A stretch of DNA of 64,000 bases from Pseudomonas fluorescens (lineage in GTDB: Bacteria; Pseudomonadota; Gammaproteobacteria; Pseudomonadales; Pseudomonadaceae), in the NCBI RefSeq assembly GCF_001708445.1, contig NZ_CP015637.1, positions 931,001-995,000 on the forward strand. Direction: 5' to 3'. The position numbers and the translations under genes were made by a program. Each line of letters starts with the position of its first letter. The first letter of the stretch is position 1. Under the pieces are notes generated by a model that saw only the letters and a program-made list of their open reading frames with translations, was not told the DNA's origin and made no database searches. Below, one piece after another: positions 25,058-34,544 of the stretch.

Positions 25058-25085
25058 AGAATAGAGGAAAAAATTCCTACGTCAA
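25058..25085 (-). promoter_or_regulatory. Leftward sigma-70 promoter for the phospholipase-like gene
   Basis: Reading leftward, TTGACG (25085-25080) and TATTCT (25063-25058) are 16 nt apart. The LexA-type box follows directly. Confidence 0.55.
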
Positions 25086-25132
25086 GAAGGTGAGCCTCAG
25101 CACCCTGTGCAAGCACGATCGATGAATTACAG

Positions 25133-25161
25133 TTGACGAATTATTTTATAGTTGTACGATG
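25133..25161 (+). promoter_or_regulatory. Sigma-70 promoter for kdgD
   Basis: TTGACG (25133-25138) and TACGAT (25156-25161) have the ideal 17-nt spacer. The start would be about 60 nt before kdgD. Confidence 0.65.
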
Positions 25162-25171
25162 ACGTACGACA
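25152..25171. promoter_or_regulatory. Palindromic operator over the kdgD -10
   Basis: GTTGTACG-ATGA-CGTACGAC is a palindrome with one mismatch pair, overlapping the -10 hexamer. FCD-type GntR repressors bind such GT/AC-flanked palindromes. The regulator at 22148 is the natural candidate. Confidence 0.55.
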
Positions 25172-25228
25172 TCAACAGAACCAACAACAACCTTTCGCCA
25201 GAAAATCTTTGCCCAGGGTGTTCGAATA

Positions 25229-26140
25229 ATGAATCCACAAGAACTGAAGTCCATCCTCTCCCACGGTCTGCTGTCTTTCCCCGTGACCGATTTCAACGCC
25301 CAGGGTGACTTCCACCAGGCGGGCTATATCAAGCGCCTGGAATGGCTGGCGCCCTACGGCGCCACTGCGTTGTTCGCGGCCGGCGGCACCGGCGAGTTTT
25401 TCTCCCTCGCTGCCAGCGAATACTCCCAGGTGATCAAGACCGCCGTTGATACCTGCGCCACCAGCGTGCCGATCCTTGCCGGTGTCGGCGGTGCCACCCG
25501 CCAGGCCATTGAATACGCTCAGGAAGCTGAACGCCTGGGTGCCAAAGGCCTGCTGCTGCTGCCGCACTACCTCACCGAAGCCAGCCAGGACGGGGTTGCC
25601 GCCCACGTTGAAGCCGTGTGCAAATCGGTGAAAATCGGCGTGGTGGTCTACAACCGCAACGTCTGCCGCCTGACCGCGCCCTTGCTGGAACGTCTGGCCG
25701 AGCGCTGCCCGAACCTGATCGGCTACAAGGATGGCTTGGGTGACATCGAGTTGATGGTGTCGATCCGCCGTCGTCTCGGTGATCGTTTCAGCTACCTCGG
25801 CGGCCTGCCGACCGCAGAGGTTTACGCCGCTGCCTACAAGGCCCTGGGGGTGCCGGTGTACTCCTCGGCGGTGTTCAACTTCATCCCGAAAACCGCGATG
25901 GATTTCTACCACGCCATCGCCCGTGACGATCACGCCACTGTCGGCAAGATCATCGACGACTTCTTCCTGCCGTACCTGGACATCCGTAACCGCAAGGCCG
26001 GCTACGCCGTGAGCATCGTCAAGGCGGGTGCCAGGATCGTCGGCTACGACGCCGGCCCGGTGCGCACCCCGCTGACCGACCTGCTGCCGGAAGAATACGA
26101 AGCCCTGGCCGCGCTGATCGACAAGCAAGGCCCGCAATAA
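25229..26140 (+). CDS. kdgD: 5-dehydro-4-deoxyglucarate dehydratase
   Basis: A 303-residue DapA-fold enzyme. The Schiff-base Lys is in [11 protein letters not shown], and VVVYNRN supplies the conserved Tyr. It dehydrates and decarboxylates 5-keto-4-deoxyglucarate to 2-oxoglutarate semialdehyde, the step after galactarate or glucarate dehydratase. First gene of the cluster; a hairpin separates it from the dehydrogenase that uses its product. The promoter carries a likely GntR operator. Confidence 0.93.
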   Translation: MNPQELKSILSHGLLSFPVTDFNAQGDFHQAGYIKRLEWLAPYGATALFAAGGTGEFFSLAASEYSQVIKTAVDTCATSVPILAGVGGATRQAIEYAQEAERLGAKGLLLLPHYLTEASQDGVAAHVEAVCKSVKIGVVVYNRNVCRLTAPLLERLAERCPNLIGYKDGLGDIELMVSIRRRLGDRFSYLGGLPTAEVYAAAYKALGVPVYSSAVFNFIPKTAMDFYHAIARDDHATVGKIIDDFFLPYLDIRNRKAGYAVSIVKAGARIVGYDAGPVRTPLTDLLPEEYEALAALIDKQGPQ

Positions 26141-26149
26141 CTTATCTAT

Positions 26150-26177
26150 AAGGCCGCTGAGCAATCAGCGGCCTTTT
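26150..26177 (+). terminator. Intercistronic stem-loop after kdgD
   Basis: AAGGCCGCTGA and TCAGCGGCCTT surround GCAA, followed by TTG. The T-tract is short, so it is probably leaky and lowers downstream expression rather than ending the operon. Confidence 0.65.
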
Positions 26178-26194
26178 GCGTCAGGAGAAGATTC

Positions 26195-27640
26195 GTGTCC
26201 CAAGCCAAACGTTTTGAAAACTACATCAACGGTGAATGGGTAGCCGGTGCTGACTATTGCACCAATATCAACCCGTCGGAGTTGTCCGATGTGATTGGCG
26301 AATACGCCAAGGCTGATGTTGCCCAGGTCAACGCCGCCATTGATGCGGCCCGCGCTGCATTCCCTGCGTGGTCCACCTCCGGTATCCAGGCGCGGCACGA
26401 CGCCCTGGATAAAGTCGGCAGCGAAATCCTTGCCCGCCGCGAAGAACTTGGCACCCTGCTGGCCCGGGAAGAGGGCAAGACCCTGCCTGAAGCCATCGGC
26501 GAAGTGACCCGCGCCGGTAACATCTTCAAGTTCTTTGCTGGCGAATGCCTGCGTTTGTCCGGTGACTACGTGCCGTCGGTGCGCCCGGGCGTCAACGTGG
26601 AAGTGACGCGCGAAGCCCTTGGTGTGGTCGGCCTGATCACCCCGTGGAACTTCCCGATTGCCATCCCCGCATGGAAAATCGCCCCGGCCCTGGCCTACGG
26701 TAACTGCGTGGTGATCAAGCCGGCCGAACTGGTACCGGGCTGCGCCTGGGCCCTGGCGGAAATCATCTCCCGCGCCGGCTTCCCCGCCGGTGTGTTCAAC
26801 CTGGTGATGGGCAGCGGTCGTGTGGTCGGCGATGTGTTGGTCAACAGCCCGAAAGTCGATGGCATCAGCTTCACCGGTTCCGTCGGTGTGGGCCGTCAGA
26901 TCGCGGTCAGCTGTGTATCGCGCCAGGCCAAGGTGCAGTTGGAAATGGGCGGCAAGAACCCGCAGATCATCCTTGATGACGCCGACCTCAAGCAGGCCGT
27001 CGAGCTGTCGGTACAGAGCGCGTTCTACTCCACTGGCCAGCGTTGCACCGCCTCCAGCCGCTTGATTGTCACGGCCGGCATCCATGACCAGTTCGTTGCA
27101 GCCATGGCCGAGCGCATGAAGTCGATCCGGGTGGGGCACGCCCTGAAAAGCGGTACCGACATCGGCCCGGTGGTTTCCCAGGCCCAGTTGGACCAGGACA
27201 TGAAGTACATCGATATCGGCCAAAGCGAAGGCGCGCGGCTGGTGAGCGGTGGCGGCCTGGTGACCTGCGACACCGAAGGCTACTACCTGGCGCCGACCCT
27301 GTTTGCCGACAGCGAAGCCGCCATGCGTATCAGCCGTGAAGAGATCTTCGGCCCGGTGGCCAACGTGGTGCGCGTAGCGGACTACGAGGCGGCGCTGGCC
27401 ATGGCCAACGACACCGAGTTCGGTCTGTCGGCGGGTATTGCCACCACGTCGTTGAAATACGCCAACCATTTCAAACGTCATTCCCAGGCCGGGATGGTGA
27501 TGGTCAACCTGCCGACCGCCGGTGTGGACTATCACGTTCCATTTGGTGGCCGTAAGGGCTCATCCTACGGTTCGCGTGAGCAAGGTCGCTATGCGCAAGA
27601 GTTCTACACCGTGGTGAAAACCAGCTACATCGGTTCGTAA
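26195..27640 (+). CDS. 2-oxoglutarate semialdehyde dehydrogenase
   Basis: A 481-residue NAD(P)-dependent aldehyde dehydrogenase. The general base Glu is in LEMGGKNPQ (near residue 251) and the nucleophile Cys in GQRCTASSRL (near 285). PWNFPIAIPAWK forms part of the cofactor site. Placed between kdgD and garD, it should oxidise 2-oxoglutarate semialdehyde to 2-oxoglutarate. It uses a GTG start preceded by AGGAGAAG. The substrate is assigned from context. Confidence 0.9.
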   Translation: MSQAKRFENYINGEWVAGADYCTNINPSELSDVIGEYAKADVAQVNAAIDAARAAFPAWSTSGIQARHDALDKVGSEILARREELGTLLAREEGKTLPEAIGEVTRAGNIFKFFAGECLRLSGDYVPSVRPGVNVEVTREALGVVGLITPWNFPIAIPAWKIAPALAYGNCVVIKPAELVPGCAWALAEIISRAGFPAGVFNLVMGSGRVVGDVLVNSPKVDGISFTGSVGVGRQIAVSCVSRQAKVQLEMGGKNPQIILDDADLKQAVELSVQSAFYSTGQRCTASSRLIVTAGIHDQFVAAMAERMKSIRVGHALKSGTDIGPVVSQAQLDQDMKYIDIGQSEGARLVSGGGLVTCDTEGYYLAPTLFADSEAAMRISREEIFGPVANVVRVADYEAALAMANDTEFGLSAGIATTSLKYANHFKRHSQAGMVMVNLPTAGVDYHVPFGGRKGSSYGSREQGRYAQEFYTVVKTSYIGS

Positions 27641-27678
27641 TACGCAACATCCCCCTGTCAGGAGGGGGGCTGTCTTTC

Positions 27679-27779
27679 TGTAGGAGCGAGCTTGCTCGCG
27701 AAAAACCCAAGGGCTCCGCGTGCATCCCGAATGCCCGCGTATTCGTTGACATTTTTCGCGAGCAAGCTCGCTCCTACAG
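27679..27779. repeat. REPIN of the GTAGGAGCGAGCTTGCTCGC class
   Basis: Two inverted copies of CTGTAGGAGCGAGCTTGCTC flank a ~50-nt spacer. It lies inside the galactarate cluster between the dehydrogenase and transporter genes, where it may affect mRNA stability. Confidence 0.92.
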
Positions 27780-27844
27780 GGGACGGCATCCAAGCACACA
27801 TAACTATTACCCGCAAAAAAAATAATTAGTGGGAGTACATCTAC

Positions 27845-29209
27845 ATGCAAGCGACCAAGCCAACCCATGTCCGCTATTTGATCCTGCTCATGCTGTTCCT
27901 GGTGACCACGATCAACTACGCCGACCGGGCCACCATCGCCATTGCCGGCTCCAGCCTGCAAAAAGACCTCGGTATCGACGCGGTCACCCTCGGTTATATC
28001 TTTTCTGCATTCGGTTGGGCCTACGTGGCCGGGCAAATCCCCGGCGGCTGGCTGCTCGATCGTTTCGGCTCGAAAAAAGTCTATGCCCTGAGCATCTTCA
28101 CCTGGTCGCTGTTCACCGTGCTGCAAGGCTATGTCGGTGAGTTCGGTATCTCCACCGCCGTCGTCGCGCTGTTCATGCTGCGCTTTATGGTGGGCCTGGC
28201 CGAAGCGCCGTCCTTCCCAGGTAACGCGCGCATTGTGGCTGCCTGGTTCCCCACGGCCGAACGCGGCACGGCCTCGGCGATCTTCAACTCGGCGCAATAC
28301 TTCGCCACGGTGCTGTTTGCGCCGCTGATGGGCTGGATCGTCTACAGCTTCGGCTGGCAGCACGTGTTTATCGTGATGGGCGTGATCGGCATTGTTTTCT
28401 CGCTGGTCTGGCTGAAGATTATCCACAGCCCGCGCCAACACCCGATGATCAACGAAGCCGAGTTCAATCACATCGCGGCCAATGGTGCGATGGTCGATAT
28501 GGACCAGGACAAGGGCAAGGGCAAGAAAACCGATGGTCCGAAGTGGGATTACATCCGCCAGCTGCTGACCAACCGCATGATGCTCGGGGTTTACCTGGGC
28601 CAGTACTGCATCAACGGCATCACCTACTTCTTCCTGACCTGGTTCCCGGTGTACCTGGTGCAGGACCGTGGCATGACCATCCTCAAGGCTGGGTTCATTG
28701 CTTCGCTGCCGGCGATCTGTGGGTTTATCGGGGGCGTGCTGGGCGGGGTGATATCCGACTACCTGTTGCGCAAGGGTCATTCGCTGACCTTCGCCCGCAA
28801 GGCGCCGATCATTGGCGGCTTGCTGATTTCCAGCAGCATCGTGGCCTGCAACTACGTCGACATCGAGTGGATGGTGGTGGGCTTCATGGCCTTGGCCTTC
28901 TTCGGTAAAGGCGTTGGCGCACTGGGCTGGGCGGTGGTGTCCGACACCTCGCCGAAACAAATCGCCGGCCTCAGTGGCGGCCTGTTCAACACCTTCGGTA
29001 ACCTGGCCTCGATCACCACGCCGATTGTCATCGGCTACATCATCAGCACCACCGGCTCGTTCAAATGGGCACTGGTGTTCGTCGGCGCCAATGCGCTGGT
29101 GGCGGTGTTCAGCTATCTGGTCATCGTCGGCCCGATCAAGCGTGTCGTACTCAAAGAGCCGCCAAGCAAGGGGCCTGAGTTGACCAACCTAACCGAAGCG
29201 CATTCCTGA
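27845..29209 (+). CDS. MFS transporter for galactarate/glucarate (GudP-like)
   Basis: A 454-residue major facilitator protein with about 12 membrane helices. [13 protein letters not shown] and [20 protein letters not shown] are signatures of the anion:cation symporter branch that includes GudP/GarP. Its place just before garD points to uptake of galactarate or glucarate. GTGGGAG lies about 10 nt before the ATG. Followed by garD after 8 nt. Confidence 0.9.
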   Translation: MQATKPTHVRYLILLMLFLVTTINYADRATIAIAGSSLQKDLGIDAVTLGYIFSAFGWAYVAGQIPGGWLLDRFGSKKVYALSIFTWSLFTVLQGYVGEFGISTAVVALFMLRFMVGLAEAPSFPGNARIVAAWFPTAERGTASAIFNSAQYFATVLFAPLMGWIVYSFGWQHVFIVMGVIGIVFSLVWLKIIHSPRQHPMINEAEFNHIAANGAMVDMDQDKGKGKKTDGPKWDYIRQLLTNRMMLGVYLGQYCINGITYFFLTWFPVYLVQDRGMTILKAGFIASLPAICGFIGGVLGGVISDYLLRKGHSLTFARKAPIIGGLLISSSIVACNYVDIEWMVVGFMALAFFGKGVGALGWAVVSDTSPKQIAGLSGGLFNTFGNLASITTPIVIGYIISTTGSFKWALVFVGANALVAVFSYLVIVGPIKRVVLKEPPSKGPELTNLTEAHS

Positions 29210-29217
29210 GAGGCCCC

Positions 29218-30774
29218 GTGATGCAGTTGATTGAACATGCCGACTCGCCGCGCTCCATTCGCCTGCACGCGCGCGACAATGTAGTGATCGTGGTCAACGA
29301 CCAGGGCGTACCGGCCGGGACCGAGTTCCCGGACGGCCTGGTGACCGTGGATTTCATCCCCCAGAGCCACAAAGTGACCCTGGAAGACATCCCCGAAGGC
29401 GGTCAGATTATTCGCTACGGCCAGACCATCGGTTATGCCCTGGCGCCGATTCCCCGTGGCAGTTGGGTGCAGGAAGATCAACTGCGCATGCCCACCGCAC
29501 CGCCCTTGGACAGCTTACCGCTGTCCACCGAGGTGCCGCAGGCCCAGGCGCCGCTGGAAGGGTTCACATTCGAGGGGTATCGCAATGCCGACGGCACGGT
29601 CGGCACACGCAATATCCTGGGTATCACCACCACGGTGCAGTGTGTCACCGGGGTACTGGACCATGCGGTCAAACGCATCAAGGATGAGTTGCTGCCCAAG
29701 TATCCCCATGTCGATGACGTGGTGGCGCTGACTCACAGCTACGGCTGTGGGGTCGCGATCACCGCGACGGATGCCTACATCCCGATCCGCACTGTGCGCA
29801 ATCTGGCGCGCAACCCGAACCTGGGCGGCGAAGCCCTGGTCATCAGCCTGGGCTGCGAGAAATTGCAGGCCGGGCAGGTGATGCACGACAACGATAGCTC
29901 GGTCGATTTGAGCGAGCCGTGGTTGTATCGGTTGCAGGATTCCAGCCACGGCTTTACCGAGATGATCGAGCAGATCATGGAACTGGCCGAAGTCCGCCTG
30001 AAGAAGCTCGACCAGCGCCGTCGGGAAACCGTGCCGGCGTCCGAGCTGATCCTGGGCATGCAGTGCGGCGGCAGCGATGCGTTTTCCGGGATCACCGCCA
30101 ACCCGGCGCTGGGCTACGCCTCGGACTTGTTGCTGCGGGCGGGGGCGACGGTGATGTTTTCCGAAGTCACTGAAGTGCGCGATGCGATTTATTTGCTGAC
30201 TTCACGCGCCGAAACCAAGGCTGTCGCCGAGGAACTGGTCCGGGAAATGGACTGGTATGACCGTTACCTGGCCAAGGGCGAGGCGGATCGCAGTGCCAAC
30301 ACCACGCCGGGGAACAAGAAGGGCGGGTTGTCGAACATTGTCGAGAAGTCCCTGGGCTCCATCGTCAAGTCCGGCAGCAGTGCGATCAACGGCGTGCTGG
30401 GGCCGGGCGAGCGCTTCAAAAGCAAGGGCCTGATCTTTTGCGCGACGCCGGCCAGTGACTTTGTGTGCGGCACCTTGCAGCTCGCGGCAGGGATGAACCT
30501 GCATGTGTTCACTACAGGGCGCGGTACCCCTTACGGGCTGGCCATGGCACCGGTCGTGAAGGTCTCGACCCGTACGGAGTTGGCGCAGCGCTGGCCGGAT
30601 CTGATCGACATCGACGCCGGACGCATTGCCACCGGGCGCGCGACCATCGAGGAATTGGGCTGGGAGTTGTTCCACTTTTATCTGGACGTGGCCAGCGGTA
30701 AGAAGCAAACGTGGGCGGAGCAGCACAAGCTGCATAACGACATCACGTTGTTCAACCCGGCACCGATTACCTAG
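29218..30774 (+). CDS. garD: Galactarate dehydratase
   Basis: A 518-residue UxaA/GarD-family protein, close to the ~523 residues of E. coli GarD. An N-terminal SAF-like domain spans about residues 10-95; the catalytic domain follows, with [33 protein letters not shown] and [13 protein letters not shown]. It removes water from galactarate to give 5-keto-4-deoxyglucarate, the KdgD substrate. The last gene of the cluster, it overlaps the stop of the opposing HAD gene by 8 nt with no terminator between. Confidence 0.93.
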   Translation: MMQLIEHADSPRSIRLHARDNVVIVVNDQGVPAGTEFPDGLVTVDFIPQSHKVTLEDIPEGGQIIRYGQTIGYALAPIPRGSWVQEDQLRMPTAPPLDSLPLSTEVPQAQAPLEGFTFEGYRNADGTVGTRNILGITTTVQCVTGVLDHAVKRIKDELLPKYPHVDDVVALTHSYGCGVAITATDAYIPIRTVRNLARNPNLGGEALVISLGCEKLQAGQVMHDNDSSVDLSEPWLYRLQDSSHGFTEMIEQIMELAEVRLKKLDQRRRETVPASELILGMQCGGSDAFSGITANPALGYASDLLLRAGATVMFSEVTEVRDAIYLLTSRAETKAVAEELVREMDWYDRYLAKGEADRSANTTPGNKKGGLSNIVEKSLGSIVKSGSSAINGVLGPGERFKSKGLIFCATPASDFVCGTLQLAAGMNLHVFTTGRGTPYGLAMAPVVKVSTRTELAQRWPDLIDIDAGRIATGRATIEELGWELFHFYLDVASGKKQTWAEQHKLHNDITLFNPAPIT

Positions 30775-31492
30775 AGTAGGTTGGCGGGCGTTGGAGGTTG
30801 CCCAGTACTGTTTGGATGTGTGCGTAGACCTGAGCGGGTTCGCTGGCGCGCAAGACATTGTCGGGCAATTGCGTCAGTGGCTGCTCGATAAAGTAGTCCG
30901 CGCAGACGAAACCGTCCACGCAGCCGTTCTTGTAGACCTGGAAGTCGGACGCCCCATCGCCCACGATGAGCGTTCGGCCTTTCAGCCTGCCAGCGGCACG
31001 CCATCGACGGACAATCTCCGACTTGCCCTTCGACGAGCTGAGCAGCGGAGAAGGGCGCGTGAGCAGGACGCGTTTGCCCGCCCACAAGAACTGGTTGGCC
31101 GCCACATTTTGGTGGGCGATACCCCATTCACGGGCCGTGGGTACGATCCACTCCGTGTAGCCGCCGGAAATGATATGCAGCCCTACACCGTCTTCTCGCA
31201 GCCGGCCAAGGGTTTCCAGCAATACGGCCGGGATGCTGCGAATGGCCTTTTCCACATACTGGTCGATGTGATGGGCACGCACATGGGTTGCCACGCTCAT
31301 CAGCTTCAACAATTCTCCGATACTTGCTTTGCCGCTCAATGCTTTGGGGGCAATTCGCGCGATCCGGTCAAGCCGCTCGGCACTGTCCGGATGGTCGTGG
31401 AGAGCGGCTTTAAGCACTTCCACCGTGCTTTCGTGGTCGACCAAGGTGTAATCGAAATCAAAGATGATGTCGACGTCGTTGCCCATGCTCAT
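30767..31492 (-). CDS. HAD-family phosphatase, SerB-like
   Basis: A 241-residue HAD hydrolase: nucleophile motif FDFDYTLVD (residues ~10-18), motif [12 protein letters not shown], a Lys in KGKSEIV and the metal motif VGDGASD. The helical cap after motif I places it with SerB-type phosphatases. Last gene of a three-gene operon; it overlaps the acyltransferase gene by 4 nt. Its substrate is probably a small phosphate ester made or consumed by that pathway, but nothing fixes which. Confidence 0.82.
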   Translation of the reverse strand: MSMGNDVDIIFDFDYTLVDHESTVEVLKAALHDHPDSAERLDRIARIAPKALSGKASIGELLKLMSVATHVRAHHIDQYVEKAIRSIPAVLLETLGRLREDGVGLHIISGGYTEWIVPTAREWGIAHQNVAANQFLWAGKRVLLTRPSPLLSSSKGKSEIVRRWRAAGRLKGRTLIVGDGASDFQVYKNGCVDGFVCADYFIEQPLTQLPDNVLRASEPAQVYAHIQTVLGNLQRPPTYSR

Positions 31493-32385
31493 CGCGTTGC
31501 TCGTTTGTCAGTGCTGCGGTAGGTGTATTTGTCGTCCCGGGTCCAGTGACAGGCGGCAATGGCTAAATGTTCGGCGATGCTTTGCTGAATCTGATCGGCA
31601 AACGCTTGATCGCTCTGATGTGCCGTGCGCACTTGTGGCGCCAGGTAGCTCATCTCGAACTCAATGCGCGGCATTGCCAGAAGACGCAGGAACTTCATCA
31701 GGCCTGAGGCGTGCAGCGGGTTGGCGGTCAAGCCGAACGGCACATTCAAGCGCAGGGCCAGCGGTACCACGGGCAGCCCGCGATTGAGCATTTCCGGGCG
31801 GAACCGGAACAGACCATGGCCATTGTTGATGGTCGTCTCGGGTGTGGTGTAGAGCGCAGTGCCGCTGGGCCTGCGACGAAATTCGCGGATGCGTCTGGCG
31901 AGCATTTTCTTGTCGCTGACTTTCCAGAACGTGCCACCGGAACATTTGAAGAGCAGGAAAGCGGTTGCGGCACCGAGGGGGCTGTCGGAGTTGGCTACCA
32001 TGATGGTCGCTGAGGGCATGGCCAGCACTGGAAAATGATCGAATACACTGATGTGGTTGGCGGCGACGATGCAACCATCGGTATGCGCCGCGACTTGTTT
32101 CGGGGACATTTTGCATGTGATTTTCACGCCCAGGATGAACAACAGTACGCGGTACATGAGTTGTTTGGCCGCTACGGGTAAAGGCCAGGCGATCAAGCTG
32201 ATAAACACCACGGCCTGCAGACGGTTCAAGACAAGTGCGCAGCCCAGCGGCAGGTAAAGCCAGCGCCACAGGGCGCGACCCTTCCAGACCTGAGCGGTGC
32301 ATAGGTCGGCAACTGAAGGGGAGTGGCAGGTGTTTTTTTCATTGGGCAAGGTCGGGTCTCTCTGAAAGGCAGGGGGCGTCATCAA
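31489..32385 (-). CDS. Lysophospholipid-type acyltransferase (PlsC family)
   Basis: A 298-residue membrane-associated acyltransferase. Hydrophobic segments lie near residues 45-95. Motif I is ANHISVFDHF, the HX4D catalytic pair. A later block reads TTPETTINNGHGLFRF, where the usual EGT of motif III is ETT, so it diverges from true PlsC. It may acylate a lysophospholipid or another small acceptor. It shares 4-nt overlaps with both neighbours, a tightly coupled operon. Confidence 0.8.
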   Translation of the reverse strand: MMTPPAFQRDPTLPNEKNTCHSPSVADLCTAQVWKGRALWRWLYLPLGCALVLNRLQAVVFISLIAWPLPVAAKQLMYRVLLFILGVKITCKMSPKQVAAHTDGCIVAANHISVFDHFPVLAMPSATIMVANSDSPLGAATAFLLFKCSGGTFWKVSDKKMLARRIREFRRRPSGTALYTTPETTINNGHGLFRFRPEMLNRGLPVVPLALRLNVPFGLTANPLHASGLMKFLRLLAMPRIEFEMSYLAPQVRTAHQSDQAFADQIQQSIAEHLAIAACHWTRDDKYTYRSTDKRATR

Positions 32386-32975
32386 GCCGGAGCGTGGCTG
32401 CGGGTCAGGCGGCGGGAGAATCGGTCGATACGTGCGCGATTCAATGGGCTTATTTCCATGAACCGTTCACGGGTCAGGTCGACTTTCAAATGCGGGCCGA
32501 AGGGTGTTTCCATGACAGTCCCGCTGATTTCCGGCAAATGCAGAAAGGCGCGGTTCATCTCCAGGGCGCGGTGATGCTTGATGTTGGTCAGGGTGTAGAT
32601 CTGATCAAAGCCCAGTTTCAGGAAACCATGCTCCAAGGCCAGATGAATAGCCGTGAAGGGATAGGGGCTGCCCCAGTATTTTTTGAGAAAACGGTTGCCG
32701 AAGTTGATGCCGTATTCTTTTTCGGCAAACCCGGCATAACCGATGAAGGGCGAATCCAGGCCCAGGCTTACGGCCCAGCGTGACCAGCCTTGCTGGGCTA
32801 TTTCCTGCTGGAAACGTGCGATTTCTGCAGCGGCCGTGTCTCGGTTGCGCGTGGTTCCTGCCGATATGTATTGCATGGTCTGCGGATCACCGAGGAGTTC
32901 AGCGTAACCCTCGATGTCGTCTTGGTCCCAGGTTCTGAGATATACGTTGTAAAGGTGGTTCACGTTTTGCCGCAT
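32382..32975 (-). CDS. GNAT-family acetyltransferase, RimJ/RimL-like
   Basis: A 197-residue GNAT-fold protein. LYNVYLRTWDQDD opens the fold, FIGYAGFAEKEYGINFG covers the central strands, and a Y-G-S-P helix start with AIHLALEHGFLKLGFDQIYT is typical of RimJ/RimL-like enzymes. First gene of the GNAT / acyltransferase / HAD operon (4-nt overlap with the next). The acceptor is unknown; with an acyltransferase next to it, an amino-lipid or acylated small molecule is conceivable. Confidence 0.8.
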   Translation of the reverse strand: MRQNVNHLYNVYLRTWDQDDIEGYAELLGDPQTMQYISAGTTRNRDTAAAEIARFQQEIAQQGWSRWAVSLGLDSPFIGYAGFAEKEYGINFGNRFLKKYWGSPYPFTAIHLALEHGFLKLGFDQIYTLTNIKHHRALEMNRAFLHLPEISGTVMETPFGPHLKVDLTRERFMEISPLNRARIDRFSRRLTRSHAPA

Positions 32976-33180
32976 TGGTTGTTTCCTTGCCTCACGACTT
33001 TCGTAACGAAGAAGGCGTTAGCTTGTGCCGAAGCGGGAACAACGCGGAGTTGCAAAATCTTTGTGTGTTGTAGGCAACGTTACCTTTCTAGGTAGGGACG
33101 ATTTCAATCAAACCTCATGCGCGGGCCTGAGCTGGCTTATCATGAGCCTTTCCTGAACACAGGTTCCAAGGCCCGTTCTT

Positions 33181-34122
33181 ATGCTGGCAATTTTCCTCAC
33201 CACCCTCACCATCACCGCGCCGGTATTCGCCATGCTGTTCCTGGGGGTGCTGCTCAAGCGCATCAACTGGATCAACGACAACTTTATCCACACGGCTTCG
33301 TCCCTGGTGTTCAACGTCACCATGCCTGCGCTGCTGTTTCTCGGCATCCTGCACGCCGACCTGCATTCGGCGCTCAAGCCGGGTTTGCTGATCTACTTTG
33401 CCGTCGCCACTCTGCTGAGTTTTGCCCTGGCCTGGGGCTGGGCGATTTTTCGCTGCGCGCGCGAAGACCGGGGCATCTACACCCAGGGGGCGTTTCGCGG
33501 CAACAATGGGGTGATCGGCCTGGCGCTGGCCGCCAGCATGTACGGCGACTACGGTATTTCCCTGGGGGCAATCCTCGCCGCACTGGTCATCCTGTTCTAC
33601 AACACCTTGTCGACCATTGTGTTGGCGGTGTACAGCCCAGTGATCAAGTCCGACCCGTGGAGCATCTTCAAGAGTGTGGTGGCCAACCCGCTGATCATCA
33701 GCGTGATCGTGGCCGCGCCGTTCGCCTATTTCCAGATTGGCCTGCCAGGCTGGCTGGAAAGATCCATGCAGTACCTGGCGGACACCACCTTGCCGCTGGC
33801 CTTGATCTGCATTGGCGGCACCTTGTCCCTGGCGGCGTTGCGCAAGAGCGGCAATATGGCGCTGAGCGCAAGCTTGATGAAAATGGTGTGGCTGCCGGTA
33901 GTCGCCACGCTGGGCGCCTGGCTGCTGGGGTTCCGTGGGCCGGAATTAGGGATTCTGTTCCTGTACTTCGGTGCGCCGACCGCTGCGGCGAGCTTCGTGA
34001 TGGCGAGGGCGGCCGAGGGCAATCATGAGCTGGCGGCGGCGATTATCGTGATCACTACCTTGATGGCGGCAGTGACCACGAATATCGGGATTTTTGTGTT
34101 GCAGGCGGGTGGCTGGATCTGA
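33181..34122 (+). CDS. AEC-family transporter
   Basis: A 313-residue membrane protein of the auxin efflux carrier family, about ten helices. Typical blocks: PVFAMLFLGVLLKRINWIND at the start, GAFRGNNGVIGLALA (the conserved Asn-Asn-Gly) and FGAPTAAASFVMA near the end. Bacterial relatives export or import dicarboxylates such as malate and malonate. It stands alone and is divergent from the GNAT operon; substrate unknown. Confidence 0.88.
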   Translation: MLAIFLTTLTITAPVFAMLFLGVLLKRINWINDNFIHTASSLVFNVTMPALLFLGILHADLHSALKPGLLIYFAVATLLSFALAWGWAIFRCAREDRGIYTQGAFRGNNGVIGLALAASMYGDYGISLGAILAALVILFYNTLSTIVLAVYSPVIKSDPWSIFKSVVANPLIISVIVAAPFAYFQIGLPGWLERSMQYLADTTLPLALICIGGTLSLAALRKSGNMALSASLMKMVWLPVVATLGAWLLGFRGPELGILFLYFGAPTAAASFVMARAAEGNHELAAAIIVITTLMAAVTTNIGIFVLQAGGWI

Positions 34123-34160
34123 GTTTTTGGGGGGGCTTGCTTGCCAATGCTATCTGGCAG

Positions 34161-34544
34161 TCACTGCTGGTCGGCCTGATACGCCTCGATGACTTCCTGT
34201 GCCGCTCTAAACGCATCAATCGCCGCCGGTACGCCGGCATATACCGCGCAATGCAGCAGCGCTTCGCGGATCTCTTCCACGGTGCAGCCATTGTTCAGCG
34301 CGCCGCGCACGTGGCCCTTGAGTTCCTGGGGGCACTTGAGCGCGGTGAGGGCGGCAAGGGTGATCAGGCTGCGTGTCTTCAGCGGCAAGCCTTCGCGGTT
34401 CCACACACTGCCCCAGGCATGTTCGTTGACGAAGTCCTGGAGGGGCTGGGTGAATTCGGTGGCATTGCCCAGGGCGCGGTCGACGAACACATCGCCCATC
34501 ACCTGGCGACGCATTTCAACCCCGGGCTTTTTCTGATCGGTCAT
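34161..34544 (-). CDS. Carboxymuconolactone decarboxylase family protein (PcaC-like)
   Basis: A 127-residue all-helical protein of the CMD family: GLPLKTRSLITLAALTAL, then a single Cys-x-x-Glu (CPQE), and EEIREALLHCAVYAGVPAAIDAF. True PcaC decarboxylates 4-carboxymuconolactone in protocatechuate breakdown. No other pca genes are near, so the role could differ; the AhpD-type CXXC motif is absent. It overlaps the antiporter gene by 4 nt. Confidence 0.82.
   Translation of the reverse strand: MTDQKKPGVEMRRQVMGDVFVDRALGNATEFTQPLQDFVNEHAWGSVWNREGLPLKTRSLITLAALTALKCPQELKGHVRGALNNGCTVEEIREALLHCAVYAGVPAAIDAFRAAQEVIEAYQADQQ

Noticed and set aside
26165..27535. A 456-codon minus-strand frame opposite the dehydrogenase gene
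   Set aside because: Antisense of a complete aldehyde dehydrogenase with catalytic Glu and Cys; composition typical of a shadow frame.
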